Below are positions 41,469 to 50,424 of a stretch of 64,000 bases of DNA, piece by piece. The notes beneath the pieces were generated by a model. It worked only from the letters and a program-made list of their open reading frames with translations, searched no databases and was not told the origin of the DNA. The first letter of the stretch is position 1, and every line of letters starts with the position of its first letter. The translations under genes and the position numbers were made by a program. The stretch comes from Streptomyces albicerus (GTDB lineage: Bacteria > Actinomycetota > Actinomycetes > Streptomycetales > Streptomycetaceae), in NCBI RefSeq assembly GCF_008905045.1, contig NZ_VWMY01000001.1, forward strand, positions 168,002 to 232,001. Direction: 5' to 3'.

Positions 41469-42419
41469 ATGGATCACAGCGGGCACGGCATGACCATGGA
41501 TCTGCCGCCGTTCACGCTGGGACGAGGGCTCGAGTGGTCCGCGGACCCGTTCTTTCTCGTCGCCTGTCTTGTGGGGCTCGCGCTGTACGGATGGGGTGTG
41601 GTGCGGCTGGTCCGGCGCGGTGACGCGTGGCCGGTCGGGCGGACCGTGGCGTTCGTCGTCGGTGTCCTGAGCGTCATGCTCGTGCTGTGCACCAAGCTCA
41701 ACGACTACGGCATGGTCATGTTCAGCGTGCACATGGTGCAGCACATGGTGATCAGCATGCTGTCGCCGATCCTGATCCTGCTCGGTGCGCCGATCACGCT
41801 GGCGCTGCGGGCGCTGCCGACGGCGGGCCGCGACCGCAAGGGGCCGCGCGAGCTGCTGCTGATGCTGCTGCACAGCCGGTTGACGCGGATCCTCACGCAT
41901 CCGGCGTTCACGATCCCGCTGTTCATCGCGAGCCTGTACGCGCTGTACTTCACCCCGGTCTTCGACTTCCTGATGGAGTCCAAGACGGGCCACATCGTGA
42001 TGATGTGCCACTTCCTCGCCGTCGGCCTGGCGTTCTTCTGGCCGATCATGGGCATCGATCCCGGTCCGCACCGGCCCGGCTATCTGATGCGGATGCTGGA
42101 ACTGTTCGCGGGTATGCCGTTCCACGCGTTCTTCGGCATCGCGCTGATGATGGCGTCCGAGCCGATGGTCGAGACGTACAAGAACCCGCCCGCATCGCTC
42201 GGCATCGACGCGCTCGCCGACCAGAACGCGGCGGGCGGCATCGCCTGGGCGTTCAGCGAGATCCCCTCCGTGCTCGTGCTGCTCGCGCTGCTCTTCCAGT
42301 GGTACCGCTCCGAACAGCGGCAGGCTCGGCGTACGGACCGGGCCGCCGACCGTGACGGCGACAAGGAACTCGAGGCGTACAACGCCTATCTGGCCTCACT
42401 CAACGCACGCAGTCGCTGA
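41469..42419 (+). CDS. CtaG-like cytochrome c oxidase assembly membrane protein
   Basis: This 316-residue protein has a His/Met-rich N-terminus (DHSGHGMTMD) and about seven membrane helices. Conserved histidines sit in MVMFSVHMVQHMVISML and IVMMCHFLAVGLAF. This is the caa3-CtaG family, which assists copper insertion into cytochrome c oxidase. AGGAG lies 6 nt before ATG 41469. Confidence 0.88.
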   Translation: MDHSGHGMTMDLPPFTLGRGLEWSADPFFLVACLVGLALYGWGVVRLVRRGDAWPVGRTVAFVVGVLSVMLVLCTKLNDYGMVMFSVHMVQHMVISMLSPILILLGAPITLALRALPTAGRDRKGPRELLLMLLHSRLTRILTHPAFTIPLFIASLYALYFTPVFDFLMESKTGHIVMMCHFLAVGLAFFWPIMGIDPGPHRPGYLMRMLELFAGMPFHAFFGIALMMASEPMVETYKNPPASLGIDALADQNAAGGIAWAFSEIPSVLVLLALLFQWYRSEQRQARRTDRAADRDGDKELEAYNAYLASLNARSR

Positions 42420-42431
42420 GTCTCTTCCTTT

Positions 42432-42516
42432 CCTTTCGGTCACTTTCCTTCCTTTCGGTCACTCCGTGCACTTTGATAATTCTCCTTGACTGAAAGGCTT
42501 TTCCATTCAGTAGCAT
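42432..42516 (+). promoter_or_regulatory. Repeat pair and possible promoter upstream of the lipoprotein gene
   Basis: CCTTTCGGTCACT occurs at 42432-42444 and 42451-42463. Then TTGACT (42486-42491) and TAGCAT (42511-42516) are spaced 19 bp, wider than the usual -35/-10 gap, ahead of the gene starting at 42578. Confidence 0.45.
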
Positions 42517-42577
42517 GATGCGTGACGCCCTGCTTCCGCTCTGCAGGGTTACGGGGGAACCGCCGGGGGGAGCGGTC

Positions 42578-43915
42578 ATGACAATTCACGCATGCTTGCT
42601 GAGGACCGGGAAAACCGTGGTCCGAAGGCTTGCCGTTCTACTGGCCGCTGTACTGATCCTCAGCGGATGCACCGAACAACGCCTGTTCGCGGTGAAGGCC
42701 GTCGCCGCTGGAGTGCCGTCACTCGCACCTTTTTTCGAAGAGAACGGATCGCTGGGCAGGGACGACCGGAAAGTCAAGTCGCAGCGACCGCACAGCGGCC
42801 TGCAGCAGGGCAACACCCCAGGTCTGTACGGGGGTACGCAGAAGCCGAAGGTCTGTGACGTCGATCGACTCAAGGATTTCCTCACCGATCCCAAGAACCG
42901 CCAAAAGGCCCGGGAATGGGCACGGATCGTGGGCATTACGCCTGATCGGATCGACGAGTACGTCGACGATCTCACACCCGTCCTGCTCCGTCACGACACT
43001 CTCGTGAAGAACCACGACTACAAGAAGGGCAAGGCTGTCGCCTTCGACGCATTGCTCGAGGCGGGGATCGCGGTATTGGTGAATGACCAAGGACTTCCCG
43101 CCGTGAAGTGCTCGTGCGGAAATCCGTTGCAGTCCTTCGACAAGGATCCCGAGAAGGTCTCGGTCAAGTTCGAGGACGGTAACAAAAAGTGGGACGGTTA
43201 CGAGAAGTCCGCCGTGGTGACCGTCAAACCCTCGCCGGGGCCCCTGGAGCAGATCGCGCTCGTCGACGTGGAAAACCCGGACCGGGGCATCAACCGCCCG
43301 GTCGGCAGCACCGGCGAGAGCGACACGACGTTCGACGCGACGGAGCAGCACGCGGTGCCGCCCCTGACGGGGATGACCTTCGACGAGGCCAGTCAGCAGC
43401 TGGCGGCTCTCGGCCTTGCCGTGACGTACTCCGGCGACGAGCTCCCTCCGGGTGACGCACCGGTGACGGGCTCCGCTCCGGGGCCGGGGACGCAGTTGCG
43501 GTTCGGTCAGGCCGTTGCCCTGAGTGTGGAGGGGGACGACGGGGAGCCGAGTCCGCCTCCGGGGACGGACACGTCGGGCGGTGGTGGCAGCGGTCCGACC
43601 ACGGACGGGCCGACCACGGACGACCCGACATCGGGCGGCCCCACCACGGACGACCCGACCACCAGCGACCCCACCACGGGCGGACCGACCACGGACGAGC
43701 CGACGTCGAGCACGCCCACCACGGACGAACCCACGACTGCCGACCCGCCCACCCCGACCGCGTCGAGTACGCCACCCCCGGTGGAGCCCACCTCCGCCGA
43801 TCCTCCGCCCGTCGAACCCACGCGGAGCGAACCGGCATCCAGTGAACCCGTCTCGAGCGAACCCGTCTCGTCCAGTGAGCCGGCAACCGGCGAACCCGCC
43901 GTGAGTCCGGCGTGA
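42578..43915 (+). CDS. Secreted lipoprotein with PASTA-like domain and repeat tail
   Basis: The 445-residue protein has a lipoprotein signal with lipobox LSGC (Cys31). The central part (about 60-220, with QGNTPGLYGGTQ and CSCGNPLQ) resembles the Streptomyces DUF6777 family, a match I cannot confirm by search. A PASTA-like segment, VPPLTGMTFDEASQQLAALG, lies near residue 268. The C-terminal 110 residues are a Thr/Pro/Asp/Ser low-complexity tail with repeats such as PTTDDPT and SEPVSSEPV. It is directly upstream of a Ser/Thr kinase gene, so it may be its sensor or substrate at the cell surface. Confidence 0.8.
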   Translation: MTIHACLLRTGKTVVRRLAVLLAAVLILSGCTEQRLFAVKAVAAGVPSLAPFFEENGSLGRDDRKVKSQRPHSGLQQGNTPGLYGGTQKPKVCDVDRLKDFLTDPKNRQKAREWARIVGITPDRIDEYVDDLTPVLLRHDTLVKNHDYKKGKAVAFDALLEAGIAVLVNDQGLPAVKCSCGNPLQSFDKDPEKVSVKFEDGNKKWDGYEKSAVVTVKPSPGPLEQIALVDVENPDRGINRPVGSTGESDTTFDATEQHAVPPLTGMTFDEASQQLAALGLAVTYSGDELPPGDAPVTGSAPGPGTQLRFGQAVALSVEGDDGEPSPPPGTDTSGGGGSGPTTDGPTTDDPTSGGPTTDDPTTSDPTTGGPTTDEPTSSTPTTDEPTTADPPTPTASSTPPPVEPTSADPPPVEPTRSEPASSEPVSSEPVSSSEPATGEPAVSPA

Positions 43916-43948
43916 GCCCCCGCAGCGCAGAGTCCTGGGAGTGACCGG

Positions 43949-45937
43949 ATGGCATCAGGATCACCGCAGTCGGGAGTCGGCCGGGTTATCGGCGGCCGGT
44001 ATCTCCTGCTTAACCAGCTGGGCAGCGGCGGCATGGGCCATGTCTGGCTCGCCCACGACCAGCGGCTGGCCTGCGAGGTCACGCTCAAGGAGATCGTGTT
44101 CCGCGACCCGGGCGAGGCCGGACAGGACCGCTCGGCCAGGGTCGCCCGGGCCCGCGCCGAGGCCCGGCACGCGGCCGGGCTGCGCGGCCACCCGCACGTG
44201 GTGACCGTGCACGACGTGCTGGAGCACGAAGGCCTGCCCTGGATCGTGATGGAGTACGTGGCGGGCGCGCTCGACCTGCACGCCCTGGTCACCCAGCGCG
44301 GGCCGCTGGCCCCCGCCGAATGCGCCCGTATCGGGCTCGCCGTTCTCGACGCGCTGACCGCCGGGCACGAGCGGGGCATCATGCACCGGGACGTGAAGCC
44401 GGCCAACATCCTGCTGGCACCGGACCGCACCGGGTCGCCGTACGCCCGTGTGCTGCTCACCGACTACGGCATCTCCGTGCAGCCCGACGGCGACGAGACC
44501 CGGTGGACGCTGACCTCCGCCCTCATCGGCACGGCGGGGTATCTGGCACCCGAGCGGGCCCAGGGCGGGCCGCCCACCGCCGCGGCCGACCTGTTCTCGC
44601 TGGGCTGCACGCTCTACTACGCCGTCGAGGGCCACGGCCCCTTCGACCGTGAGTCGGGGCTCGCGGCGCTCACGGCCGTCGTACTGGAGGACCCGCGTCC
44701 GGCGCTGCGCGCGGGCGCGCTGGAGCCGCTCCTGGCGGCCATGCTCACCAAGGACCCCGTCCGCCGGATCACCGCCGAGGAGACCGAGGCCGCGCTGTCC
44801 GCGATCCTGACGCCCCAGTCGCATCCCCGGACCCAGCTCGACCCGGGCTCGGAGCCGCCCTGGGCGGGCGCGGACACCCATACGGCCGCTCCTCGGACTC
44901 CCCAGGCCCCCAGCGCCTCGCAGAACCACGGAACCGGCTCGCAGTGGTACGCGCCGTCGGCCGCGCAGGAGTCCTCGGCGGCGCCTCCCGGCCAGGAGAG
45001 CCCCGGCGCCTGGCCTCCCGGACCCGAGACCCCCCTCACTTGGCCGCCCGGGCAGGATCACAACCCATGGGCCACCGGACCGGGATTCGGCCCTCCCCCG
45101 GCCGCCACCGGACGGCGCCGCCGTAAGCACAACCATGTTCTCCGGGCCGTACTGGCGACCGCGCTCGGACTGGCTCTCGCGGGCGGCGGGGCCTGGTACG
45201 CCATGGCGAACCTGCCGGGCGACGGCGACGGAAAACCGTACGGAGAGGCCGTCGGGCTGACCAAGCCGCTCAAAAACAGCGACTGTGTCGCGGCCCGTTG
45301 GAAGGGCACCCCGTTCACCGGCGATCCGGGGCTCAGGGTCGTGGACTGCCAGAGCGAGGACACGTACGGACAGGTGATGGCGGTGTTCGAGGCGGCGTCT
45401 GCCGAGCAGGCGCGCTCCAGCGGTGCCACCCAGTGCCGGCAGCGCACCGACGAGACCGGCAAGAAACTCGCGGACGTGCGCTCCTACGCCGTCGTACCGA
45501 CCGCCGAGGGCTTCGACGCGGCCGGGCACCGCGTCGCCTGTCTGCTGCTGGACGCACGCGGCACGCCGCTGTTCGGCCCGCTCGGGGACCACCGGGGGCT
45601 CGGCACGGTGTTCACCGACACGGCCACCATGCAGAAGCGGGACTGTCTCGACAGGCTCTCCGACAACAGCGCCAAGCTGGTCTCCTGCGCCGGCCCGCAC
45701 GAGGAGCAGGTGCTCGACTTCGTGCGTATGAGCCCGGACACCACCCTGGCCGAGGCGCGGAAGCAGGCGACCGCGGCCTGTCTGAAGGGCGCGCCGCCGA
45801 ACGACTACGGCTACCCCGCGAACGTCTACACGAGCTCCTCCTGGGTGGGCCGGAGTGCCTGGAACTCCGGCACACATTTCGTGGTGTGCACCGCAATTCG
45901 CCAAGACGGGGGCACCATGGAGAGGGACGAACCATGA
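43949..45937 (+). CDS. Membrane Ser/Thr protein kinase (PknB-like)
   Basis: The 662-residue kinase has a Gly-rich loop LGSGGMGHVWLA, a lysine in VTLKEIVF (motif VAVK), catalytic loop MHRDVKPANILL and DYG instead of DFG (TDYGIS). The domain spans about residues 15-280, followed by a Pro-rich linker, one membrane helix near residue 400 (VLATALGLALAGGGAWYAM) and an extracytoplasmic domain with four or more cysteines. No PASTA repeats occur in the kinase itself; the neighbouring lipoprotein has the PASTA-like segment. GGGAG lies before ATG 43949. Confidence 0.93.
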   Translation: MASGSPQSGVGRVIGGRYLLLNQLGSGGMGHVWLAHDQRLACEVTLKEIVFRDPGEAGQDRSARVARARAEARHAAGLRGHPHVVTVHDVLEHEGLPWIVMEYVAGALDLHALVTQRGPLAPAECARIGLAVLDALTAGHERGIMHRDVKPANILLAPDRTGSPYARVLLTDYGISVQPDGDETRWTLTSALIGTAGYLAPERAQGGPPTAAADLFSLGCTLYYAVEGHGPFDRESGLAALTAVVLEDPRPALRAGALEPLLAAMLTKDPVRRITAEETEAALSAILTPQSHPRTQLDPGSEPPWAGADTHTAAPRTPQAPSASQNHGTGSQWYAPSAAQESSAAPPGQESPGAWPPGPETPLTWPPGQDHNPWATGPGFGPPPAATGRRRRKHNHVLRAVLATALGLALAGGGAWYAMANLPGDGDGKPYGEAVGLTKPLKNSDCVAARWKGTPFTGDPGLRVVDCQSEDTYGQVMAVFEAASAEQARSSGATQCRQRTDETGKKLADVRSYAVVPTAEGFDAAGHRVACLLLDARGTPLFGPLGDHRGLGTVFTDTATMQKRDCLDRLSDNSAKLVSCAGPHEEQVLDFVRMSPDTTLAEARKQATAACLKGAPPNDYGYPANVYTSSSWVGRSAWNSGTHFVVCTAIRQDGGTMERDEP

Positions 45938-45950
45938 GGAGGGTGTTGCG

Positions 45951-46109
45951 ATGCCCGGTTCTACGAAGACGATGGGGGTGCTCACCGTCGGAGGCCTGGT
46001 GGTGGTCACGGCCTACACGGTGGCGCTCGGCAGCAGCGGCTGGCTGTGGTTCGGCTGGGTGGTGCTCGGTCTGATCACGCTGGCGATGGTGGTGTCGCGC
46101 CCCACCTGA
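45951..46109 (+). CDS. Small membrane protein
   Basis: This 52-residue protein has two hydrophobic stretches, VLTVGGLVVVTAYTVAL and LWFGWVVLGLITLAMVV, joined by GSSGW. A GAGGAGG lies before ATG 45951, 14 bp after the kinase stop, so it is probably co-transcribed. Function unknown. Confidence 0.7.
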   Translation: MPGSTKTMGVLTVGGLVVVTAYTVALGSSGWLWFGWVVLGLITLAMVVSRPT

Positions 46110-46159
46110 CGCCCTTCGCGCTTCGTCCCCCGGGCAGCCGACAGCGCTTGTCTGGGGGC

Positions 46160-47374
46160 TCATTCGCGGGACAGCCGCCCCGCGGAGTGGACGCCCGGCT
46201 GGTATTTCGGCAGGCGGGCGGTGATCTTCATGCCCGCTCCGAGGGCGGTTTCGATGACGAGGCCGTAGTCGTCCCCGTACACCTGCCGCAGGCGGTCGTC
46301 GACGTTCGAGAGGCCGATACCGCCCGAGGGGCTGACCTCGCCGGCCAGGATGCGGCGCAGCCGGTCCGGGTCCATGCCGGGGCCGTCGTCCTCGATGACG
46401 ACGAGCGCCTCGGCTCCCGCGTCCTGCGCGGTGATGCTGATGTGGCTCTTGTCGACCTTGCCCGTGCCGCCTTCCAGGCCGTGTTTCACGGCGTTCTCGA
46501 CGAGGGGCTGCAGGCAGAGGAAGGGCAGGGTGACCGGGAGTACTTCGGGGGCGATCTGCAGGGTGACCGAGAGGCGGTCGCCGAAGCGGGCCCTGACCAG
46601 CGCCAAGTAGTGGTCGATGGCGTGCAGTTCGTCGGCGAGCGTGGTGAAGTCGCCGTGCCTGCGGAACGAGTAGCGGGTGAAGTCGGCGAATTCCAGGAGC
46701 AGTTCGCGGGCCCGCTCGGGGTCGGTGCGGACGAACGAGGCGATCACCGCGAGCGAGTTGAAGATGAAGTGCGGGGATATCTGCGCCCGCAGTGCCTTGA
46801 TCTCGGCCTCGATCAGGCGCGTACGGGACTGGTCGAGGTCGGCGAGTTCCAGTTGGACGGAGACCCAGCGGGCGACCTCGCCGGTGGCCCGGACGAGCAC
46901 GGCGGACTCGCGGGGCGCACAGGCGACGAGCGTTCCGTACACCCGGTCGTCGACGGTGAGCGGGGCGACGACGGCCCACCGCAGCGGGCAGTACGGCTCG
47001 TCGCAGTCGAGGCGGAAGGCCTCGCCGCGGCCGGTCTCCAGCGGGCCGCCCAGCCGTTCCATGATCTGGTCCCGGTGGTGTTCGCCGGCGCCCTCCCAGG
47101 CGAGCACGGAGTCCTGGTCGGTGAGGCACAGCGCGTCGGTGCCGAGCAGGGTGCGCAATCGCCGCGCCGACTTGCGGGCGGTCTCCCCGGTCAGGCCCGC
47201 GCGCAGCGGCGGGGCGGCGAGCGACGCGGTGTGCAGGGTCTCGAAGGTGGCGTGCTCGACAGGCGTGCCGAGGCCGCCGAGGCTGGGCGGGCGCGCGGTG
47301 CGCCGGCCGAGCCAGAATCCGCCCGCCAGCAGCGGGAGTACGGCCACGAGGAGCCCGGCCAGGAAACCACTCAT
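46160..47374 (-). CDS. LytS-type sensor histidine kinase
   Basis: This 404-residue protein starts with one hydrophobic segment (FLAGLLVAVLPLLAGGFWLG), has a GAF-like sensory region (about 75-200) and a LytS-type HisKA_7TM/HATPase pair: the phosphorylated His lies in ISPHFIFNSL near residue 224, with the N-box LVENAVKHGLEGG and G-box DDGPGMD. The ATG overlaps the symporter stop by 4 bp. With the response regulator at 49592-50347 it forms a system that likely responds to a carboxylate the symporter imports. Confidence 0.9.
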   Translation of the reverse strand: MSGFLAGLLVAVLPLLAGGFWLGRRTARPPSLGGLGTPVEHATFETLHTASLAAPPLRAGLTGETARKSARRLRTLLGTDALCLTDQDSVLAWEGAGEHHRDQIMERLGGPLETGRGEAFRLDCDEPYCPLRWAVVAPLTVDDRVYGTLVACAPRESAVLVRATGEVARWVSVQLELADLDQSRTRLIEAEIKALRAQISPHFIFNSLAVIASFVRTDPERARELLLEFADFTRYSFRRHGDFTTLADELHAIDHYLALVRARFGDRLSVTLQIAPEVLPVTLPFLCLQPLVENAVKHGLEGGTGKVDKSHISITAQDAGAEALVVIEDDGPGMDPDRLRRILAGEVSPSGGIGLSNVDDRLRQVYGDDYGLVIETALGAGMKITARLPKYQPGVHSAGRLSRE

Positions 47375-49098
47375 GCCTTGACCTCCGCGCGTACCTGTCC
47401 CCCGGACAGCTCCTCCGGCAGATGGAACCGGGCGAGGATCGCCGCGGTCCCCACCGGCACCCGGCCGGGCGTCGCCAGCGATACCAGCACCATCGTGAGG
47501 AAGCCCAGCGGCACCGACCAGAGCGCGGGCCAGGCGAGCAGCGCGTGCAGTGAGCCCGTGCCCGGAAAGCCCGCCATGGTGGCCGCGACCGCGAGCAGCG
47601 CGGAGCCGCCGCCGACGAGCATGCCGGCCGCCGCGCCGGGCGGAGTGAGCCGCCGCCACCAGATGCCGAGGACGAGCAGCGGGCAGAAGGACGAGGCGGA
47701 CACCGCGAAGGCGAGCCCCACGGCGTCCGCGACGGGCAGTCCGCCCACGACCACGCTGGCCACCAGCGGCACGATCATCGCGAGGACCGTGCCGAGCCGG
47801 AAGTGCCGTACGCCGCGCGAGGGCAGCACGTCCTGGGTGAGCACGCCCGCCACCGCCATGGTGAGTCCCGAGGCGGTGGACAGGAACGCGGCGAAGGCCC
47901 CGCCCGCCACCAGTGCGCCCAGCAGGTCACCGCCGAGCCCGCCGATCACCCGGTCGGGCAGCAGCAGCACGGCGGCGTCCGCGTCTCCGGTGAGGGTGAG
48001 CTCGGGGGCGTACAGGCGGCCCAGCGCGCCATAGACCGGCGGCAGCAGATAGAACGCGCCGATCAGGCCGAGCACGGCGACGGTGGTGCGGCGGGCGGCG
48101 ACGCCGTGCGGACTGGTGTAGAAGCGGACGACGACGTGCGGCAGGCCCATGGTGCCGAGGAAGGTGGCGAGGATCAGGCCGTACGTGGCGTACAGCGGGC
48201 GTTCCTCGCGGCCCGCGGCGAGCGAGGTGGACATGCCGCCGTTGCTCCCGCGGTCGGCGACCGGGACGGAGTCGCCCTTGGTGAAGGCCAGCCGGGTGCC
48301 CTCCTCTATGCGGTGGGTGCCCACGGGAAGCTGGACCTGCTCGCCCTCGTACCGCTCGCCGTCGACCGTGCCGTCCGCGGTGACGCTCAGCGGCCGGGTG
48401 AGCTTCAGGTCGAGTCCGGCGTCCACGCGGACGACCCGGTGTTCGCGGAACGTGGCGGGTTCCTCGAAGGCGCGGCTCGGGGCTCCGTCGCCCTGCCAGG
48501 CGAGGACCAGGAAGAGCGCGGGGACGAGCAGGGCGGTGAGTTTGAGCCAGTACTGGAAGGCCTGCACGAAGGTGATGCTGCGCATGCCGCCCGCGGCGAC
48601 GGTCGCGACCACGACGACGGCGACGATGATGCCGCCGAGCGACTTGGGCGCTCCGGTCAGCACGTTCAACGTCAGGCCCGCACCCTGGAGCTGGGGCAGC
48701 AGGTACAGCCAGCCGACGCCGACGACGAAGGCTCCGGCCAGCCGCCGTACGGCCTGCGAGGTGAGCCGCGCCTCGGCGAAGTCGGGCAGGGTGTACGCAC
48801 CGGAGCGGCGCAGCGGGGCCGCGACGAAGATCAGCAGGACGAGATAGCCGGCGGTGTACCCGACCGGGTACCAGAGCATGTCGGGGCCCTGGACGAGGAC
48901 GAGGCCGGCGATGCCCAGGAACGAGGCGGCGGAGAGGTACTCGCCGCTGATGGCGGCCGCGTTCAGCCGGGGTCCCACGGTGCGCGAGGCCACGTAGAAG
49001 TCCGAGGTGGTGCGGGAGATGCGCAGACCGAAGGCGCCGACGAAGACGGTCGCGACGACGACGAGCGCGACGGCGGGGACGGCGTAGTTCTCATTCAC
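47371..49098 (-). CDS. Cation/carboxylate (acetate) symporter
   Basis: The 575-residue protein is a sodium:solute symporter of the ActP/MctC type, with many membrane helices and the family segment SGEYLSAASFLGIAG near residue 51. A polar loop (about residues 230-300) carries charged residues. ActP-type proteins import acetate, pyruvate or propionate. GTG 49098 is the start; it overlaps a series of 17-bp tandem repeats. The preceding gene encodes a DUF485-like protein, as in ActP operons. Confidence 0.88.
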   Translation of the reverse strand: MNENYAVPAVALVVVATVFVGAFGLRISRTTSDFYVASRTVGPRLNAAAISGEYLSAASFLGIAGLVLVQGPDMLWYPVGYTAGYLVLLIFVAAPLRRSGAYTLPDFAEARLTSQAVRRLAGAFVVGVGWLYLLPQLQGAGLTLNVLTGAPKSLGGIIVAVVVVATVAAGGMRSITFVQAFQYWLKLTALLVPALFLVLAWQGDGAPSRAFEEPATFREHRVVRVDAGLDLKLTRPLSVTADGTVDGERYEGEQVQLPVGTHRIEEGTRLAFTKGDSVPVADRGSNGGMSTSLAAGREERPLYATYGLILATFLGTMGLPHVVVRFYTSPHGVAARRTTVAVLGLIGAFYLLPPVYGALGRLYAPELTLTGDADAAVLLLPDRVIGGLGGDLLGALVAGGAFAAFLSTASGLTMAVAGVLTQDVLPSRGVRHFRLGTVLAMIVPLVASVVVGGLPVADAVGLAFAVSASSFCPLLVLGIWWRRLTPPGAAAGMLVGGGSALLAVAATMAGFPGTGSLHALLAWPALWSVPLGFLTMVLVSLATPGRVPVGTAAILARFHLPEELSGGQVRAEVKA

Positions 49099-49162
49099 GG
49101 GCTGCTCTGGTTCACGGGCTGTTCTCGCTCACGGGCTTTCTTCGCTCACGGGCTCATCGGTC
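49095..49162. repeat. Four 17-bp tandem repeats at the symporter start
   Basis: TCACGGGCT begins each unit at 49095, 49112, 49129 and 49146, exactly 17 bp apart. The last unit toward the gene contains the GTG start. On the minus strand each unit gives GTGA, in which a GTG codon overlaps the TGA of a short frame starting one unit earlier. Confidence 0.8.
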
Positions 49163-49223
49163 CTCGGCTCGTTCATGGGCTCAGCGGTCTTCGGTCGCGG
49201 TCGGCGGTTCAGCGGTCATCGGT

Positions 49224-49580
49224 TCAGCGGTCCTCGACGAGGCGGACGAAGTCCTTCTCGTTGCGGTCGGCGCGGCGCACGTACCAGCGGGCGAGCAGCA
49301 CGAGCGGCGGGTAGATGCAGAAGCCGAGGACGATCCACTCGAGGCCCGCGCTGTCGCCCATCGAGGCGAACACCAGCGGGAGTGGGCCCACGAGGAGGAC
49401 GAGTACGGCGAACACGGTGAGCGCGGCGCGCAGCTGGGAGCGCATCAGCGAGCGGACGTAGGTGTGGCCGAGCGTGGTCTGCTCGTCGATCTCGGTGCGC
49501 GGCCGGTAGCGGTTCAGCGGGCGCGTGCGGCGCGGCGGGCCGGTGACGACGACACGGCGGTCGGTGGGGTCCTGGGCCAC
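49224..49580 (-). CDS. DUF485-like small membrane protein
   Basis: The 118-residue protein has a basic, proline-rich N-terminus, then two membrane helices (about 55-75 and 85-102) with charged ends RWYVRRADRNEKDFVRLVEDR. It resembles the DUF485 proteins that accompany ActP symporters. GTG 49580 has GGAGG 6 nt upstream. It lies 11 bp after the response regulator stop and precedes the symporter. Confidence 0.72.
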   Translation of the reverse strand: MAQDPTDRRVVVTGPPRRTRPLNRYRPRTEIDEQTTLGHTYVRSLMRSQLRAALTVFAVLVLLVGPLPLVFASMGDSAGLEWIVLGFCIYPPLVLLARWYVRRADRNEKDFVRLVEDR

Positions 49581-49591
49581 TTCCGGCCTCC

Positions 49592-50347
49592 TCAGCTCGC
49601 GGTCCGGCGCATCAGCAGATCGCGCAGTTCTCGTGCGTGACGGCGGCTGACCTGCAGTTCGACCGAGTCGACGAGGACGCTTACGGTACCCGCGTCCAGG
49701 CGGAGCTCGCTGATGTGGCCGAGGGCGACGAGATGGCGGCGGTGGATGCGGACGAAGCCGCGGGAGCGCCAGCGTTCCTCGAGGGTGGAGAGCGGGATGC
49801 GGACCAGGTGGCTGCCCTGGGCGGTGTGCAGCCGGGCGTAGTCGCCCTGGGCCTCGACGTGGGTGATGTCCTCGACGGCGACGAAGCGGGTGACTCCCCC
49901 GAGCTCGACGGATATGTGGTCCGGGTCGGGTTCGTGCACGGGTATCGGCGGGACCGCGTCCAGCTGCTCGGCGACCCGCCGGACGGCCTCGGCCAGCCGC
50001 TCCCGGCGTACGGGCTTCAGAACGTAGTCGACGGCCTTGAGATCGAAGGCCTGCACGGCGAAACCCTCGTGCGCGGTGACGAAGACGACGAGCGGCGGTC
50101 TGGCGAACCCGGCGAGCAGCCGCGCCATGTCGAGCCCGTCGAGCCCGGGCATGTGGATGTCGAGGAAGACGACGTCGATGCCCTCGTCGCCGTCGGGGCC
50201 GCTCTCCAGGGCGCGGTTGATCCGGCGCAGCGCCGCCGTGGCATCGCTCGCGCCCTCGACGCTGCTCACCCGTGGATCGGCGTCCAACAGATAGAGCAGC
50301 TCTTCGAGGGACGGCGGTTCGTCGTCGACGGCGAGGGCGCGCAGCAT
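49592..50347 (-). CDS. LytTR response regulator
   Basis: The 251-residue regulator has a receiver domain with the phosphorylated Asp in VVFLDIHMPGLDG (near residue 62) and a LytTR DNA-binding domain (about 145-245, with RIHRRHLVALGHI). It pairs with the LytS-type kinase at 46160-47374, separated from it by the symporter gene. It is the first gene of this array and divergent from the Lrp gene. Confidence 0.92.
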   Translation of the reverse strand: MLRALAVDDEPPSLEELLYLLDADPRVSSVEGASDATAALRRINRALESGPDGDEGIDVVFLDIHMPGLDGLDMARLLAGFARPPLVVFVTAHEGFAVQAFDLKAVDYVLKPVRRERLAEAVRRVAEQLDAVPPIPVHEPDPDHISVELGGVTRFVAVEDITHVEAQGDYARLHTAQGSHLVRIPLSTLEERWRSRGFVRIHRRHLVALGHISELRLDAGTVSVLVDSVELQVSRRHARELRDLLMRRTAS

Positions 50348-50424
50348 GAACCCGGAGTGTAGGAGTAATTCTCACGCCTGCACATGCGGCGGTCCGGGCC
50401 GGCGCCGCTGGATACAGTGCCCGC

